A DNA stretch of 64,000 nucleotides from Streptomyces sp. NBC_00377 (GCF_036075115.1 NZ_CP107958.1:1860001-1924000), one strand, 5' to 3'. Numbered from the stretch's first letter, positions 1-11,289 are shown. Translations and numbers: made by a program. Notes: a model not told the origin generated them from the letters alone.

Positions 1-78
1 GCTGAACAGCCGAGCACCGTGCACCTCGAGCGCCGGTGCACCCCGGGCCGGCGGCCGGCGGAGTCGTGCCGGGGCGCT

Positions 79-588
79 TCAGTGCGGCTGGGCGGCGAAC
101 GCGTCGTACGCCCGCTCGTCGAAGAGGACGAACGTGATCTTCTCGACGGCCGTCTGCGTCACCCGTACCGTCTCCACGGCGATGCGGGCGGCGTCGTCCA
201 TCGGCCAGCCGTAGATGCCCGCGGAGACGGCCGGGAAGGCGACGGTCCGGGCGCCGAGTTCGTCCGCGACCCGCAGCGACTCGCGATAGCAGGAGGCCAG
301 CAGCTCGGAGCGGTCCTCGGTGGCGCTGTACACCGGGCCCACGGTGTGGATCACCCAGCGCGCGTCCAGCTCACCGGCGGTCGTGGCGACCGCCCGGCCG
401 GTGGCGAGGCCCTTGCCGTAGTGGGAGGCGCGCAGGCGGCGGCAGTCGGCGAGGATCTCGGGGCCGCCCCGGCGGTGGATGGCGCCGTCGACGCCACCGC
501 CGCCGAGCAGGGAGGAGTTGGCCGCGTTGACGATGGCGTCCACGGACTGGCGGGTGATGTCGCCCCGGACGAAGGTGATCGTGGTCAT
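79..588 (-). CDS. Macro-domain protein (ADP-ribose/O-acetyl-ADP-ribose hydrolase family)
   Basis: This 169-aa protein is a single stand-alone macro domain. It shows the N-terminal family motif (VDAIVNAANSSLLGGGGVDG, about residues 11-30), a GIYG loop near residue 130, and the compact length expected of YmdB/TTHA0132-type enzymes. Such proteins bind ADP-ribose and many remove O-acetyl or ADP-ribosyl groups in the cytosol. The reading frame stays open far upstream, but homology begins at the ATG at 588, so that start was chosen. It lies 35 bp downstream of the flavoprotein gene on the same strand and could be co-transcribed with it. The family is clear; the substrate is not. Confidence 0.9.
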   Translation of the reverse strand: MTTITFVRGDITRQSVDAIVNAANSSLLGGGGVDGAIHRRGGPEILADCRRLRASHYGKGLATGRAVATTAGELDARWVIHTVGPVYSATEDRSELLASCYRESLRVADELGARTVAFPAVSAGIYGWPMDDAARIAVETVRVTQTAVEKITFVLFDERAYDAFAAQPH

Positions 589-623
589 GGCTGTGTGTAT
601 ACCAACGGGAACGCGCCGCCCCG

Positions 624-2036
624 TCACTTTTGTTGCCGCAGCCTGCGCCACACCGCCTTCGCCGCGTTGTGACCCGACATCCCGTGCACGCCCGGGCCGG
701 GCGGGGTCGCCGACGAGCAGAGGAAGACCGCCGGGTGCGGAGTGGCGTAGGGGAACGCCGTCAGCTTGGGCCGCAGCAGGATCTGGAGCCCGGAGACCGC
801 GCCGGTGGCGATGTCTCCGCCCACGTAGTTGGCGTTGTGCGCGGCGAGTTCGGCGGGGCCCGCGGTCCGCCGGGCGAGGACCCGGTCGCGGAACCCGGGG
901 GCGAAGCGCTCCAGTTGGCGTTCCATGACGTCGGTGAGGTCGCCGGTCCAGCCGTTGGGCACATGGCCGTACGCCCAGAAGACGTGCTTTCCGGCCGGGG
1001 CGCGGGTGGGGTCGACGACACTGGGCTGCACCGTGATCATGAATGGCCTGTCGGGCGCCCGGCCCTCCCGGGAGGCCGCTCGCAGCGCGGCGCCGATCTC
1101 CGCGCTGTCCGCGCCGATCTGCACGGTGCCGGCTGCACGGGCCTCCTTCGCGGTCCACGGCACCGGGCCGTCGAGCGCGTAGTCGATCTTGAAGACGCCG
1201 GGGCCGTACCGGTATCCCCCGTAGTAGTCGCCGAAGCCGGCGATGCGGCCGAGCGCCGTGGGTGAGGTGTCGAAGACATAGGCGCGGGCCGGGGGCAGGT
1301 CGTCGAGGCGCTTGACCTCGTAGTCGGTGTGAACGCTGCCACCGAGGTCCTCGAGGTAGGCGGCGAGCGCGTCCGAGAGCGACTGGGAGCCGCCGCGGGC
1401 CACCGGCCAGCCCCGGGCGTGCGCGGCGAGGGCGAAGACCAGTCCGACGGCGCCGGTGGCGAACCCGCTCAGCGGGGCCATGACATGCCCGACAAGACCG
1501 GCGAACAGGGTCTTGGCCCGCTCGTCACGGAAGCGGCGGCTGAGCCAGGTGGACGGGGGCAGGCCGACCAGGCCGAAACGGGCCAGCGTGACCGGGTCGC
1601 GGGGCAGCGCGGTCAGGGGCAGTGACATGAAGTCGCGGACCAGTGTGTCCCACTTGGGCAGAAAGGGCTCGACCAGGCGGCGGTACGCGCCCGCGTCACG
1701 CGGCCCGAAGGAGGCGGCCGTCTCGGCGACCGACCTCGACAGCACCGCGGCACTGCCGTCGAGGAAGGGGTGGGCCATCGGCAGCTCGGCGTGCAGCCAC
1801 TCCAGGCCGTACCGCTCGAGGGGCAGCGCGCGGAACGCGGGTGAGTTGATGCCGAGGGGATGCGCGGCGGAGCACGGGTCGTGGCGGAAGCCCGGCAGGG
1901 TGAGTTCCTCGGTGCGGGCTCCTCCGCCCACGGTGTCCCGCGCCTCGAACAGCGCCACGGAGAAGCCGCGCCTGGCCAGCTCCACCGCCGCGGTCAGCCC
2001 GTTGGGCCCCGCTCCCACCACGACCGCATCGAGCAT
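624..2036 (-). CDS. FAD-dependent NAD(P)/phytoene desaturase-like oxidoreductase
   Basis: The 470-aa protein opens with an FAD-binding Rossmann motif ([20 protein letters not shown], residues 4-23). It ends with the second FAD-contacting segment of carotenoid-desaturase and amine-oxidase-like enzymes ([14 protein letters not shown]). The middle resembles actinobacterial phytoene desaturase-like or CrtI-like oxidoreductases, but no carotenoid genes are nearby, so the substrate cannot be given. The ATG at 2036 was chosen because the dinucleotide-binding motif starts immediately after it; the frame is open for a further 29 codons upstream. The macro-domain gene follows 35 bp downstream on the same strand. 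Confidence 0.85.
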   Translation of the reverse strand: MLDAVVVGAGPNGLTAAVELARRGFSVALFEARDTVGGGARTEELTLPGFRHDPCSAAHPLGINSPAFRALPLERYGLEWLHAELPMAHPFLDGSAAVLSRSVAETAASFGPRDAGAYRRLVEPFLPKWDTLVRDFMSLPLTALPRDPVTLARFGLVGLPPSTWLSRRFRDERAKTLFAGLVGHVMAPLSGFATGAVGLVFALAAHARGWPVARGGSQSLSDALAAYLEDLGGSVHTDYEVKRLDDLPPARAYVFDTSPTALGRIAGFGDYYGGYRYGPGVFKIDYALDGPVPWTAKEARAAGTVQIGADSAEIGAALRAASREGRAPDRPFMITVQPSVVDPTRAPAGKHVFWAYGHVPNGWTGDLTDVMERQLERFAPGFRDRVLARRTAGPAELAAHNANYVGGDIATGAVSGLQILLRPKLTAFPYATPHPAVFLCSSATPPGPGVHGMSGHNAAKAVWRRLRQQK

Positions 2037-2226
2037 CGACGGCACTTCGACCCCTTCGTCAGCCGGTGACCTCCGTAGACCGGTGGCCCCGGCATGCAGG
2101 ATATGCCGGGGGTACGACAACACCGGCGGCGCGGGGCCCTCGAAACATCGCGGGTCGAAACCGTCCCCCGGACGCCCCCGTCGGAACCGGGGCTTCCCCG
2201 GGGGTGCGCGTCAGCCCGTCAGCCCG

Positions 2227-3084
2227 TCAGCCCGTCAGGGGACCGGTGCCCGCCAGCAGTCCCGCCACCCGGCGGGCCGTCGCCGCGTCCCGGGCCGCCG
2301 TGAACGGCAGTGAGTTGCCGCCCGTGACACGGAACGGCTCGCCCGTGAGCGTGAGGTGGGCGCCGCCCGCCTCCTCGACCAGCAGCAGTCCGGCCGCGTG
2401 GTCCCAGGCCGCCTCCCAGGAGAACGCCGTCGCGTCCGACTCGCCCCGGGCTATGGCGAGATACTCGAGCCCGGCCGACCCGCACGCACGCGGTGCGACC
2501 CCGTCCGTCCGCAGCGCGAGCAGGGCACGCTTCTGGTCCTCGGTCGTGTAGTCGGGGTGGGAGGTGGCCACCCTCAGGTCGCGGCCGGGCTCGGGCGGGC
2601 CGGCGAACAGGCGCTCGCCGTCCAGGAAGGCGCCGCCGCCCCGGACGGCCGTGGCCAGCTGGTCACGGGCCGGAGCGTAGGTCCAGGAGGCGTGCAGGAC
2701 GCCGTGCCGGACGAGCGCCACCAGCGTGCAGAAGCCGTCGTTGCCGTGCACGAACTGCCGTGTCCCGTCGACGGGGTCGACGATCCAGACGGGGGCGTCG
2801 CCCTGTATCGCCTCGTAGGTGGCCGGGTTGGCGTGCACCGCCTCCTCGCCGACGACGACCGAGCCGGGCAGGAGGGCGCCGAGGACCTGCGTGAGGTACA
2901 GCTCGGCGTTGCGGTCGGCGTCCGTCACCAGGTCGTGCGGTCCGGCCTTCTGCTCGATCTCGTGCGCGGCGAGCCGGCGGAAACGAGGCATGATCTCGGC
3001 CGCGGCGACCTTGCGGACCGCCTCCTCCACGTCGGTCGAGTGGCGGGCGAGAAACTCGTCGATGGTTTCCGTGTCTTCGATCAT
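2227..3084 (-). CDS. Inositol monophosphatase-family phosphatase
   Basis: A 285-aa member of the Mg2+-dependent, Li+-sensitive phosphatase superfamily (inositol monophosphatase, histidinol phosphatase HisN, CysQ). Metal-binding motifs are visible: GEEAVHAN, the WIVDPVDGTRQFVHG signature, and a C-terminal WEAAWDHAAGLLLVEEAGG segment. These enzymes hydrolyse small phosphomonoesters in the cytosol. No histidine, inositol or sulfur genes adjoin it, so the substrate is open. The start is uncertain: the ATG at 3084 has GGAGG only one base upstream, while an in-frame GTG at 3120 would add 12 residues. Confidence 0.85.
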   Translation of the reverse strand: MIEDTETIDEFLARHSTDVEEAVRKVAAAEIMPRFRRLAAHEIEQKAGPHDLVTDADRNAELYLTQVLGALLPGSVVVGEEAVHANPATYEAIQGDAPVWIVDPVDGTRQFVHGNDGFCTLVALVRHGVLHASWTYAPARDQLATAVRGGGAFLDGERLFAGPPEPGRDLRVATSHPDYTTEDQKRALLALRTDGVAPRACGSAGLEYLAIARGESDATAFSWEAAWDHAAGLLLVEEAGGAHLTLTGEPFRVTGGNSLPFTAARDAATARRVAGLLAGTGPLTG

Positions 3085-3207
3085 GCCTCCATGAGAGCAC
3101 GCCCCACTGACAATCCCCACCCGCCCGGTGCATCACGGGTGGAATCGGGATGAAGAAGCGGAGAGCGGCCTCCACGCACTCGCCCCGCGAACGACCGCGC
3201 TCCCGGG

Positions 3208-5034
3208 TCAGCGGCCGACCGCGTATCCCTGCATCCCGCGCGGGTTCGCCGCCGCGAGCAGGATTTCGGTGTCCGGGTCGCGGGCCACCGCGCAGAGCCG
3301 GCCCTCGGACCACGGGTCGCCGACGGTGACGTCGTGACCGCGCCGCCGCAGCTCCCGCACCACCTCCGCCGGCATACGGGACTCGACGGTGACGCTGCCC
3401 GGCCGCATGCCGCGCGGATAGAAGGAGCCGGGGAAGCCGTCGTTGTGCCAGTTCGGGGCGTCGATGGCGCCCTGGAGGTCCAGGCCGCCACGCACCCGCG
3501 CGCGCAGGGCGACGGCCAGCAGGAAGTGCAGCTGCCACTGGTCCTGCTGGTCACCGCCGGGCGTGCCGAACGCCAGCACCGGCACGCCGTCGCGCAGCGC
3601 GATCGAGGGGGTGAGGGTGGTGCGGGGGCGGCGTCCGGGCGTCAGCGAGTTCGGCAGGCCCTCCTCCAGCCAGGTCATCTGGAGCCGGGTGCCGAGCGGG
3701 AAGCCCAGCTCGGGCACGACCGGGTTGGACTGGAGCCAGCCGCCGCTGGGCGTGGCCGCGACCATGTTGCCCCAGCGGTCGACGACGTCGAGGTGGCAGG
3801 TGTCGCCGCGGGTGGCCCCCTGCGGCCCGGTCTGCGGTTCGCCCGGCACGGGGGACGTCGGGCTCTTGGCGACCGTCGGCTCACCGGCGCCCATCGGACC
3901 GGAGGCAGGGTCGTCGGTGACGACCGTGTACGCGTGCGTGCTGAGCCGCGGGCTACGCCCGCCGGGGCTGCCCGGCCGCAGCTCCCAGGACGCCTTGTCG
4001 CCGATCAGCCGCCGCCGGTCCGCGTTGTAGCCGTCGGCGAGCAGTTCCCGCAGCGGGACGTCGGCCGCGTCGCCGTACCAGGCCTCGCGGTCGGCCATGG
4101 CGAGCTTGCAGCCCTCGATCAGGAGGTGGACGTAGTCGGCGGAGCCGTACGCGGGCAGTTCGGGCGGGAGCAGGGCGAGTTGCTGGAGGAGGGACGGGCC
4201 CTGGCTCCAGGGGCCGGCCTTGCACACGGTCCAGCCGTTCCAGTCGTGGGTCGCCGGGGCCTCGTAGGACGCGGACCAGGCGGCGAGGTCGGCGGCCTCG
4301 AGGGTGCCGGTGTGCCGCTCCCCGCTGGTGTCCAGGGTGGGCCGGGCGGCCTGCCGGACGAGCGCCTCGGCGACGAACCCGGTGCGCCAGACCTCCCGCG
4401 CGGCGTCGATCCGCGCCTCCCGGTCGCCCGCTCCGGCGGTCTCGGCGAGCAGCCGCTTCCAGGTGGCGGCGAGGGCGGGGTTGCGCAGCAGGGTGCCGGG
4501 ACGCGGCGGCTCCCCGCCCGGCAGGTACACCTCCGCCGACGTCGTCCACTCCGTCTCGAACAGTTCCCGGACGGTCGCGACGGTCGCGCCGACGTTCTCC
4601 ACGGGCGCGTGTCCGTGCTCGGCGTACCCGATGGCGTACTTCAGCACCTCGTCGAGGGACCTGGTGCCGTGGTCGCGCAGCAGGAGCATCCAGGCGTCGA
4701 ACGCGCCGGGCACGGCCGCGGCCAGCGGCCCCGTGCCGGGGACGAGGTCCAGGCCGAGCGCCCGGTAGTGGGCGACCGTCGCACCCGCAGGCGCCACTCC
4801 CTGTCCGCACAGCACCTGCACCTCGCCACGGGCCGGGGCGAGGAGGACGGGGACCTCGCCCGCAGGCCCGTTGAGGTGCGGTTCGACGACGTGCAGCACG
4901 AAGGCTCCGGCCACGGCCGCGTCGTAGGCGTTGCCGCCGCCCTCCAGGACGGCCATCGCCGACTGCGAGGCCAGCCAGTGCGTGGAGGACACCATGCCGA
5001 AGGTCCCCTGAAGGGTGGGGCGGGTGGTGAACAC
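3208..5034 (-). CDS. Gamma-glutamyltransferase family protein (cytosolic form)
   Basis: This 608-aa N-terminal-nucleophile hydrolase aligns throughout with gamma-glutamyltranspeptidases. It starts at the GGNAYDAAVA segment of the large subunit and continues to the self-processing site (GDTCHLDVVDRWGN), where the Thr would become the nucleophile of the small subunit. The substrate loop TPSGGW and the TPGGDQQDQWQ tail are present. Members cleave or transfer gamma-glutamyl groups. No signal peptide is visible, unlike the second paralog at 21284-23095. The GTG at 5034 was chosen because GAGGAG lies about 8 bases upstream. The gene is divergent from the lipoprotein gene at 5269. Confidence 0.9.
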   Translation of the reverse strand: MFTTRPTLQGTFGMVSSTHWLASQSAMAVLEGGGNAYDAAVAGAFVLHVVEPHLNGPAGEVPVLLAPARGEVQVLCGQGVAPAGATVAHYRALGLDLVPGTGPLAAAVPGAFDAWMLLLRDHGTRSLDEVLKYAIGYAEHGHAPVENVGATVATVRELFETEWTTSAEVYLPGGEPPRPGTLLRNPALAATWKRLLAETAGAGDREARIDAAREVWRTGFVAEALVRQAARPTLDTSGERHTGTLEAADLAAWSASYEAPATHDWNGWTVCKAGPWSQGPSLLQQLALLPPELPAYGSADYVHLLIEGCKLAMADREAWYGDAADVPLRELLADGYNADRRRLIGDKASWELRPGSPGGRSPRLSTHAYTVVTDDPASGPMGAGEPTVAKSPTSPVPGEPQTGPQGATRGDTCHLDVVDRWGNMVAATPSGGWLQSNPVVPELGFPLGTRLQMTWLEEGLPNSLTPGRRPRTTLTPSIALRDGVPVLAFGTPGGDQQDQWQLHFLLAVALRARVRGGLDLQGAIDAPNWHNDGFPGSFYPRGMRPGSVTVESRMPAEVVRELRRRGHDVTVGDPWSEGRLCAVARDPDTEILLAAANPRGMQGYAVGR

Positions 5035-5268
5035 GGAAACGCTCCTCACTGCGCGGCGGCCGGTCCGGCGATCGTACGGCCGGCACTGATGACCTTTTTC
5101 TGCACATCCGCGCCAATTACCCGGCAATGCCGGGGAGCTGGCGCGGCCCTTCGTCACCACCCGTGCACACAGCGAGTTTTCGCTTCCGCCCCACAGGCAG
5201 TCGTGTGAGACTGGCGTCCTTGTCCGCACTGCGGACTCCGTCCGCACCGTCCCCCACGAAAGTGCGTC

Positions 5269-5937
5269 GTGCGCTCTCTTCCACTGCCGCTCGCCCTCAC
5301 CGCGCGTCTGACCCCCGTGGTCGTGCTCGCCTGTGCGGGCTGGGCGATGTCCTCGGGCCCGCTCACCGAAACGCAGGACACCGCGGCCAAGGACACGCGG
5401 AAGACCGAGTCCGAGAAGTCGTCCGGCCCCTCCACCACGGCCGTGTCCAAGACGTACTCCGCGGCGCCCGCCCCCTGCACCGGCGTGACCGCGAAGACGG
5501 TCGCCGCCCTCGTGCCGGGCGCCAAGGCGGCGGGCAAGGAGATCCCGTCGACGGACACCGCCCTGCGCCGCACCTGCTCCTGGAACGCGCTCAAGGGGTA
5601 CGACTACCGGTGGCTCGACGTCTCCTTCGAGCTCACGGACTCCGACCAGGCGGCACAGAGTTCGTACAAGGAGCGCACCGCTGAGAAGAGCGGCGGCGGG
5701 GCGGTGCCCGGGCTCGGCGACGCGGCCTACTCGGTGGTGAACCTCACCACGCAGGACAAGCAGCAGACGCGTGAGGGCATCGTCATCGCCCAGGTGTCCA
5801 ACGCGCTGGTCATCGTCAACTACAACGGCAGCGACTTCGAGACGAAGAAGGCGCCCAGCACCGACGAGATCAACAAGGGTGCGATCAAGGCGGCGAAGGA
5901 AGTGGTCGCCGCCCTGGTGAACGGCAAAAAGAGCTGA
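5269..5937 (+). CDS. DUF3558-like putative lipoprotein
   Basis: A 222-aa exported protein with a basic N-terminus, a hydrophobic stretch and a plausible lipobox ending in Cys (VLAC, about residues 19-22). A Ser/Thr/Lys-rich linker follows, then a DUF3558-like domain with two conserved Cys (APCTG and RTCSWN) and the GLGDAAY motif. DUF3558 lipoproteins are common in actinobacteria and mostly uncharacterised. The GTG at 5269 places the signal peptide correctly, although the ribosome site is weak. The gene converges on the NCS1 permease gene, and a strong hairpin lies between them. Confidence 0.7.
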   Translation: MRSLPLPLALTARLTPVVVLACAGWAMSSGPLTETQDTAAKDTRKTESEKSSGPSTTAVSKTYSAAPAPCTGVTAKTVAALVPGAKAAGKEIPSTDTALRRTCSWNALKGYDYRWLDVSFELTDSDQAAQSSYKERTAEKSGGGAVPGLGDAAYSVVNLTTQDKQQTREGIVIAQVSNALVIVNYNGSDFETKKAPSTDEINKGAIKAAKEVVAALVNGKKS

Positions 5938-5973
5938 ACGCCCCGCGGGACGGCGGCAAGAGCTGAACGGCGT

Positions 5974-6021
5974 ACGAGAAACGGCCGGAAGAGGCAGTTC
6001 ACTCTTCCGGCCGTTTCTCGT
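5974..6021. terminator. Bidirectional hairpin terminator with perfect 20-bp stem
   Basis: The arms at 5974-5993 and 6002-6021 are perfect reverse complements (20 bp) around an 8-base loop. The structure sits between the convergent lipoprotein and permease genes, so it would stop transcription from both sides. Confidence 0.9.
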
Positions 6022-6041
6022 TCCCGTCGGCGTGCCACGGG

Positions 6042-7577
<1,536 letters not shown>

Positions 7578-7633
7578 GGGCAGGCCAATCAAACGAGGGG
7601 CGGATCCGGAAAGGCCGTGCGGGGTCTCCGGGC

Positions 7634-7660
7634 CCCCTCCTCCGAGGTGCGGAGGAGGGG
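7634..7660 (-). terminator. GC-rich hairpin between LLM gene and permease gene
   Basis: Arms at 7634-7644 and 7650-7660 form a perfect 11-bp stem with a 5-base loop. It lies in the 161-bp gap between the LLM oxidoreductase stop and the permease start. It could lower permease expression relative to the enzymes by partial termination, or act as an mRNA 3'-end stabiliser. A run of T residues is lacking, which is usual for Streptomyces. Confidence 0.6.
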
Positions 7661-7738
7661 AGAACTGGAGTGGGGGGAGGGGAAGTCGAGCGGTGTGCCG
7701 GGGGGCCGCCGGGCCCTACGGCGGTCCGGGTGCGCAGG

Positions 7739-8758
7739 TCAGCCGTTGACGGCCGGGATCACCGTCGTGCCGTAGGCGTCGATGGTGGCCTCCCGCGCGT
7801 CGTGCATGTCGTAGACGGCGAACTGGTCCACGCCGAGCTCGCGCAGCGCGGTCAGCTTCTCGATGTGCTTCTCGGCCGGTCCGATCAGGCAGAACCGGTC
7901 GACGATCTCGTCGGGCACGAACGCGGTGTCGGGGTTGTCGGCCCGCCCGTGGTGCGAGTAGTCGTACCCCTCGCGGGACTTGATGTAGTCGGTGAGCTCG
8001 TCCGGTACGGCGGCCGAGTGCTCGCCGTACTTGGAGACGAGGTCGGCCACGTGGTTGCCGACCATTCCGCCGAACCACCGGCACTGCTCACGCGCGTGGG
8101 CGAGCGCCTCGGGCGAGTCGTCCTCGGTGACGTACGCCGGCGCGGCGACGCAGATCCTCACCTCGTCGGGGTCACGGCCGGCGGCGACGGCCGCGTCCTT
8201 GACGGCCTTCACCATGTACTCGGTGAGGTAGAGGTCGGCGAGCTGGAGGATGAAGCCGTCGGCCTCCTCGCCGGTCATCTTCAGCGCCTTCGGGCCGTAG
8301 GCGGCCATCCAGACGGGGAGCCGGGCGTCGTCCTTGATCCAGGGGAACCGGACGACGGTGCCGCCGAGGTCGGCCTCCTCGCCCGAGCCGAGGGCCCTGA
8401 TGACCTTCATGGCCTGGCTGATCCGGGCGAGCGTGTTCGGGGCGCGGCCCGCGACGCGCATGGCGGAGTCGCCGCGGCCGATGCCGCACACCGTGCGGTT
8501 GCCGAACATGTCGTTGAGGGTGGCGAAGGTGGAGGCGGTGACCTCCCAGGTGCGGGTGCCGGGGTTGGTCACCATGGGGCCCACAGTGAGCCTGCTCGTG
8601 TTAGCCAGGATCTGGCTGTAGATCACGAACGGTTCCTGCCAGAGCACGGCCGAGTCGAAGGTCCAGCCGTAGGTGAAGCCGTTGTCCTCGGCGCGCTTCA
8701 TCAGCTCGACGACCTTCGAGGCCGGGGGGTCGGTCTGGAGGACAAGTCCGAAGTCCAT
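7739..8758 (-). CDS. LLM-class F420-dependent oxidoreductase (TIGR03842-like)
   Basis: A 339-aa luciferase-like TIM-barrel protein. It begins with MDFGLVLQTDPP and carries the LLM segments GWTFDSAVLWQEP and CGIGRGDSAMRV. The closest family I recognise is the F420-dependent group that accompanies dihydropyrimidinase genes. It is predicted to use F420 or FMN for a hydride transfer on a pyrimidine-like compound; the exact reaction is unknown. The start is well supported by AGGAG eight bases upstream. The gene follows the dihydropyrimidinase gene by 11 bp, so the two are almost certainly co-transcribed. Confidence 0.85.
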   Translation of the reverse strand: MDFGLVLQTDPPASKVVELMKRAEDNGFTYGWTFDSAVLWQEPFVIYSQILANTSRLTVGPMVTNPGTRTWEVTASTFATLNDMFGNRTVCGIGRGDSAMRVAGRAPNTLARISQAMKVIRALGSGEEADLGGTVVRFPWIKDDARLPVWMAAYGPKALKMTGEEADGFILQLADLYLTEYMVKAVKDAAVAAGRDPDEVRICVAAPAYVTEDDSPEALAHAREQCRWFGGMVGNHVADLVSKYGEHSAAVPDELTDYIKSREGYDYSHHGRADNPDTAFVPDEIVDRFCLIGPAEKHIEKLTALRELGVDQFAVYDMHDAREATIDAYGTTVIPAVNG

Positions 8759-8769
8759 GTGCCTTGCTC

Positions 8770-10173
8770 CTAGTTGAGGTACTGACAGGTGGAGCGCGGG
8801 GTGTAGACGCCATGACCGGCGTGTCCGGTGTACTCCCGCTCGGTGATGACGGGTTCGCCCCGCGACAGGACCGTCTCGACGCGGCCGGTGAGCCGCTTGC
8901 CCTCGTACGCCGAGTAGTCGACGTTCATGTGGTGGGTCTCGGCGGAGACGGTCTGCTCGGCGTGCGGGTCGTAGATGACGACGTCGGCGTCGGCGCCCGG
9001 GGCGATGGTGCCCTTCTTGGGGTACATGCCGAACATGCGGGCCGGGGTGGCGCAGGCGATCTCGATCCAGCGGCGGCGGCTGATGTGCCCGTCGACGACG
9101 GCCTGGTGCAGCAGGTCCATCCGGTTCTCGACGCCCGGCAGACCGTTGGGGATCTTCGAGAAGTCGCCCCTGCCGAGTTCCTTCTGGCCCACGAAGCAGA
9201 AGGGGCAGTGGTCGGTGGAGACGACCTGGAGATCGTTCGTCCTGAGGCCCTGCCACAGCTTGGCCTGGTGCTCCCTGGGGCGCAGCGGCGTCGAGCACAC
9301 GTACTTCGAGCCCTCGAAGCCGGGCTCCGCGAGGTTGTCCGTCGACAGGAACAGGTACTGCGGGCAGGTCTCGCCGAAGACGTTCAGCCCCTCGTCGCGC
9401 GCCCGCGCCAGTTCCGCGACCGCCTCCATCGCCGACACGTGCACCACGTACAGCGGGGCTCCGGCGACCTGGGCGAGCTTGATCGCGCGGTGGGTGGCCT
9501 CGGCCTCCAGGAGCGCCTTGCGGACCTCGCCGTGGTAGCGCGGGTCCGTCTCGCCGCGGGCCAGCGCCTGTTCGACGAGGACGTCGATGGCGATGCCGTT
9601 CTCCGCGTGCATCATGATCAGTCCGCCGTTGTCGGCGGAGCGCTGCATGGCGCGCAGGATCTGGCCGTCGTCGCTGTAGAAGACGCCGGGGTAGGCCATG
9701 AACTGCTTGAAGGAGGTGACGCCCTCCTCCACCAGCAGGTCCATCTCCTTCAGGGTGTCCTGGTTCACGTCGGAGACGATCATGTGGAAGCCGTAGTCGA
9801 TCGCGCAGTTGCCCTCGGCCTTGGCGTGCCAGGCGTCGAGGCCCTCGCGCAGGCTGTGCCCGACGCTCTGCACGGCGAAGTCGACGATCGTCGTCGTGCC
9901 GCCCCAGGCGGCCGCCCGGGTACCGGTCTCGAAGGTGTCGGAGGCGAAGGTGCCGCCGAACGGCAGCTCCATGTGGGTGTGGACGTCGACCCCGCCCGGG
10001 ATCACGTACTTCCCGGTGGCGTCGACGACCCTCTCGGCGGTCCAGGCCCCGGCGGCCGGGGTACCGGAGGCCGCGAGGGCGGCGATACGGCCGTCCTCGA
10101 TCAGGACGTCGGCGTGGATCTCGTCGGACGCGGTGATGACGAGACCACCCCGGATGACGGTTCGGCTGCTCAT
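8770..10173 (-). CDS. Dihydropyrimidinase / D-hydantoinase
   Basis: A 467-aa amidohydrolase-superfamily enzyme that opens the ring of dihydrouracil, dihydrothymine or hydantoins to N-carbamoyl amino acids. The binuclear-metal ligands are visible: HTH (His65 and His67), the carboxylated-lysine motif SFKQFM (Lys156), HAENG, VVHVS and the Asp of STDHCPF. Its length matches bacterial hydantoinases. A GGAGAGGGAG ribosome site precedes the ATG at 10173. It follows the amidohydrolase gene at 10268-11110 by 94 bp and precedes the LLM gene by 11 bp, which places it in the middle of the reductive pyrimidine pathway. Confidence 0.93.
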   Translation of the reverse strand: MSSRTVIRGGLVITASDEIHADVLIEDGRIAALAASGTPAAGAWTAERVVDATGKYVIPGGVDVHTHMELPFGGTFASDTFETGTRAAAWGGTTTIVDFAVQSVGHSLREGLDAWHAKAEGNCAIDYGFHMIVSDVNQDTLKEMDLLVEEGVTSFKQFMAYPGVFYSDDGQILRAMQRSADNGGLIMMHAENGIAIDVLVEQALARGETDPRYHGEVRKALLEAEATHRAIKLAQVAGAPLYVVHVSAMEAVAELARARDEGLNVFGETCPQYLFLSTDNLAEPGFEGSKYVCSTPLRPREHQAKLWQGLRTNDLQVVSTDHCPFCFVGQKELGRGDFSKIPNGLPGVENRMDLLHQAVVDGHISRRRWIEIACATPARMFGMYPKKGTIAPGADADVVIYDPHAEQTVSAETHHMNVDYSAYEGKRLTGRVETVLSRGEPVITEREYTGHAGHGVYTPRSTCQYLN

Positions 10174-10267
10174 TCTCCCTCTCCTGCCGTGTTCAACACT
10201 GGTGTCGTGCCTGAGGGGTGCCGCCGGTCCGGCCCCCGTGCACCGGACCGGCGACGGCCGCGGCCGA

Positions 10268-11110
10268 CTAGGGCGCGGTCAGCGGGGGGTAGGCGTCGGG
10301 ACGGCGGTCCCGGTAGAACTGCCAGCGGTCGCGCACCTCGCGCAGCTTGGCCATGTCGAGGTCGCGGACGACGAGTTCGCTCTCCTTGTCGCTCGCCACC
10401 TCCCCGACGAACTGCGCCTCCGGGTCCACGAAGTACGACGTCCCGTAGAAGTCGTTGTCGCCGAGTTCCTCGACGCCGACCCGGTTGATCGCGCCGACGA
10501 AGTACTCGTTGGCGACGGCCGCCGCCGGCTGCTCCAGCTGCCACAGGTACGCGGACAGTCCGCGCGAGGTCGCCGACGGGTTGAAGACGATCTCCGCGCC
10601 CTCCAGTCCCAGCGCGCGCCAGCCCTCCGGGAAGTGGCGGTCGTAGCAGATGTAGACGCCGACCTTGCCGACGGCCGTCTCGAAGACCGGCCAGCCCACG
10701 TTCCCGGGCCGGAAGTAGAACTTCTCCCAGAAGCCCTTCACCTGCGGGATGTGGTGCTTGCGGTACTTGCCGAGGTACGAGCCGTCCGCGTCGATCACGG
10801 CGGCGGTGTTGTAGAGGACGCCCGGCTGCTCCTCCTCGTACATCGGCAGCACCAGGACGATGCCGTGCTCCCTGGCGAGCGCCTGGAAACGCTTCACGAT
10901 GGGGCCGTCCGGGATCTGTTCGGCGTACTCGTAGAACTGCGGGTCCTGGACCTGGCAGAAGTACGGTCCGTAGAACAGCTCCTGGAAGCACAGGACCTGA
11001 GCACCCTGCGCGGCCGCGTCGCGGACCGCCTGCTCGTGCACCTGGATCATCGATTCCTTGTCGCCGGTCCAGGCCGTCTGGAAGACGGCGGCACGGATCA
11101 CTCTGCTCAT
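10268..11110 (-). CDS. Nitrilase-superfamily beta-ureidopropionase-like amidohydrolase (copy 1)
   Basis: This 280-aa carbon-nitrogen hydrolase has the Glu-Lys-Cys catalytic triad in canonical contexts: Glu44 (FQELF), Lys118 (YRKHHIP) and Cys155 (ICYDRHFPEG). The family hydrolyses N-carbamoyl-beta-alanine or N-carbamoyl-amino acids to the amino acid, CO2 and ammonia. That is the step after dihydropyrimidinase, which is encoded next. A clear GGAGG precedes the ATG. It is the first gene after a 179-bp gap that holds a -10 box and a large inverted repeat, so it probably starts a transcript. A second copy of the same length lies at 14216-15058. Confidence 0.9.
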   Translation of the reverse strand: MSRVIRAAVFQTAWTGDKESMIQVHEQAVRDAAAQGAQVLCFQELFYGPYFCQVQDPQFYEYAEQIPDGPIVKRFQALAREHGIVLVLPMYEEEQPGVLYNTAAVIDADGSYLGKYRKHHIPQVKGFWEKFYFRPGNVGWPVFETAVGKVGVYICYDRHFPEGWRALGLEGAEIVFNPSATSRGLSAYLWQLEQPAAAVANEYFVGAINRVGVEELGDNDFYGTSYFVDPEAQFVGEVASDKESELVVRDLDMAKLREVRDRWQFYRDRRPDAYPPLTAP

Positions 11111-11139
11111 CGGGACCTCCGGTCGCTCGGTGTACGAGG

Positions 11140-11211
11140 AGCCTAGGAAGCCGGCCGGTCCGCTTTGAGTTGCACGGTGTCACGCCTGCGGGCGTCCGGC
11201 GTGCCACCGTG
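11140..11211 (-). promoter_or_regulatory. Candidate promoter and operator upstream of the amidohydrolase-hydantoinase operon
   Basis: On the minus strand a -10 box TAGGCT lies at 11145-11140, about 30 bases ahead of the start codon; no good -35 is seen. Upstream of it is an imperfect inverted repeat with 14-bp arms at 11173-11186 and 11198-11211 (13 of 14 positions pair, 11-base spacer). A weak -35 with a dyad centred near -60 is the layout of an activator-dependent promoter. The adjacent PucR-type regulator is the natural candidate. Confidence 0.5.
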
Positions 11212-11289
11212 TCACGTCTTCCCGGACCCATGTTTCACCACCGTTTTCCCTGGTCGTCCTGTGTTTCGAGGGTGTTGCCCGCAGCCCGG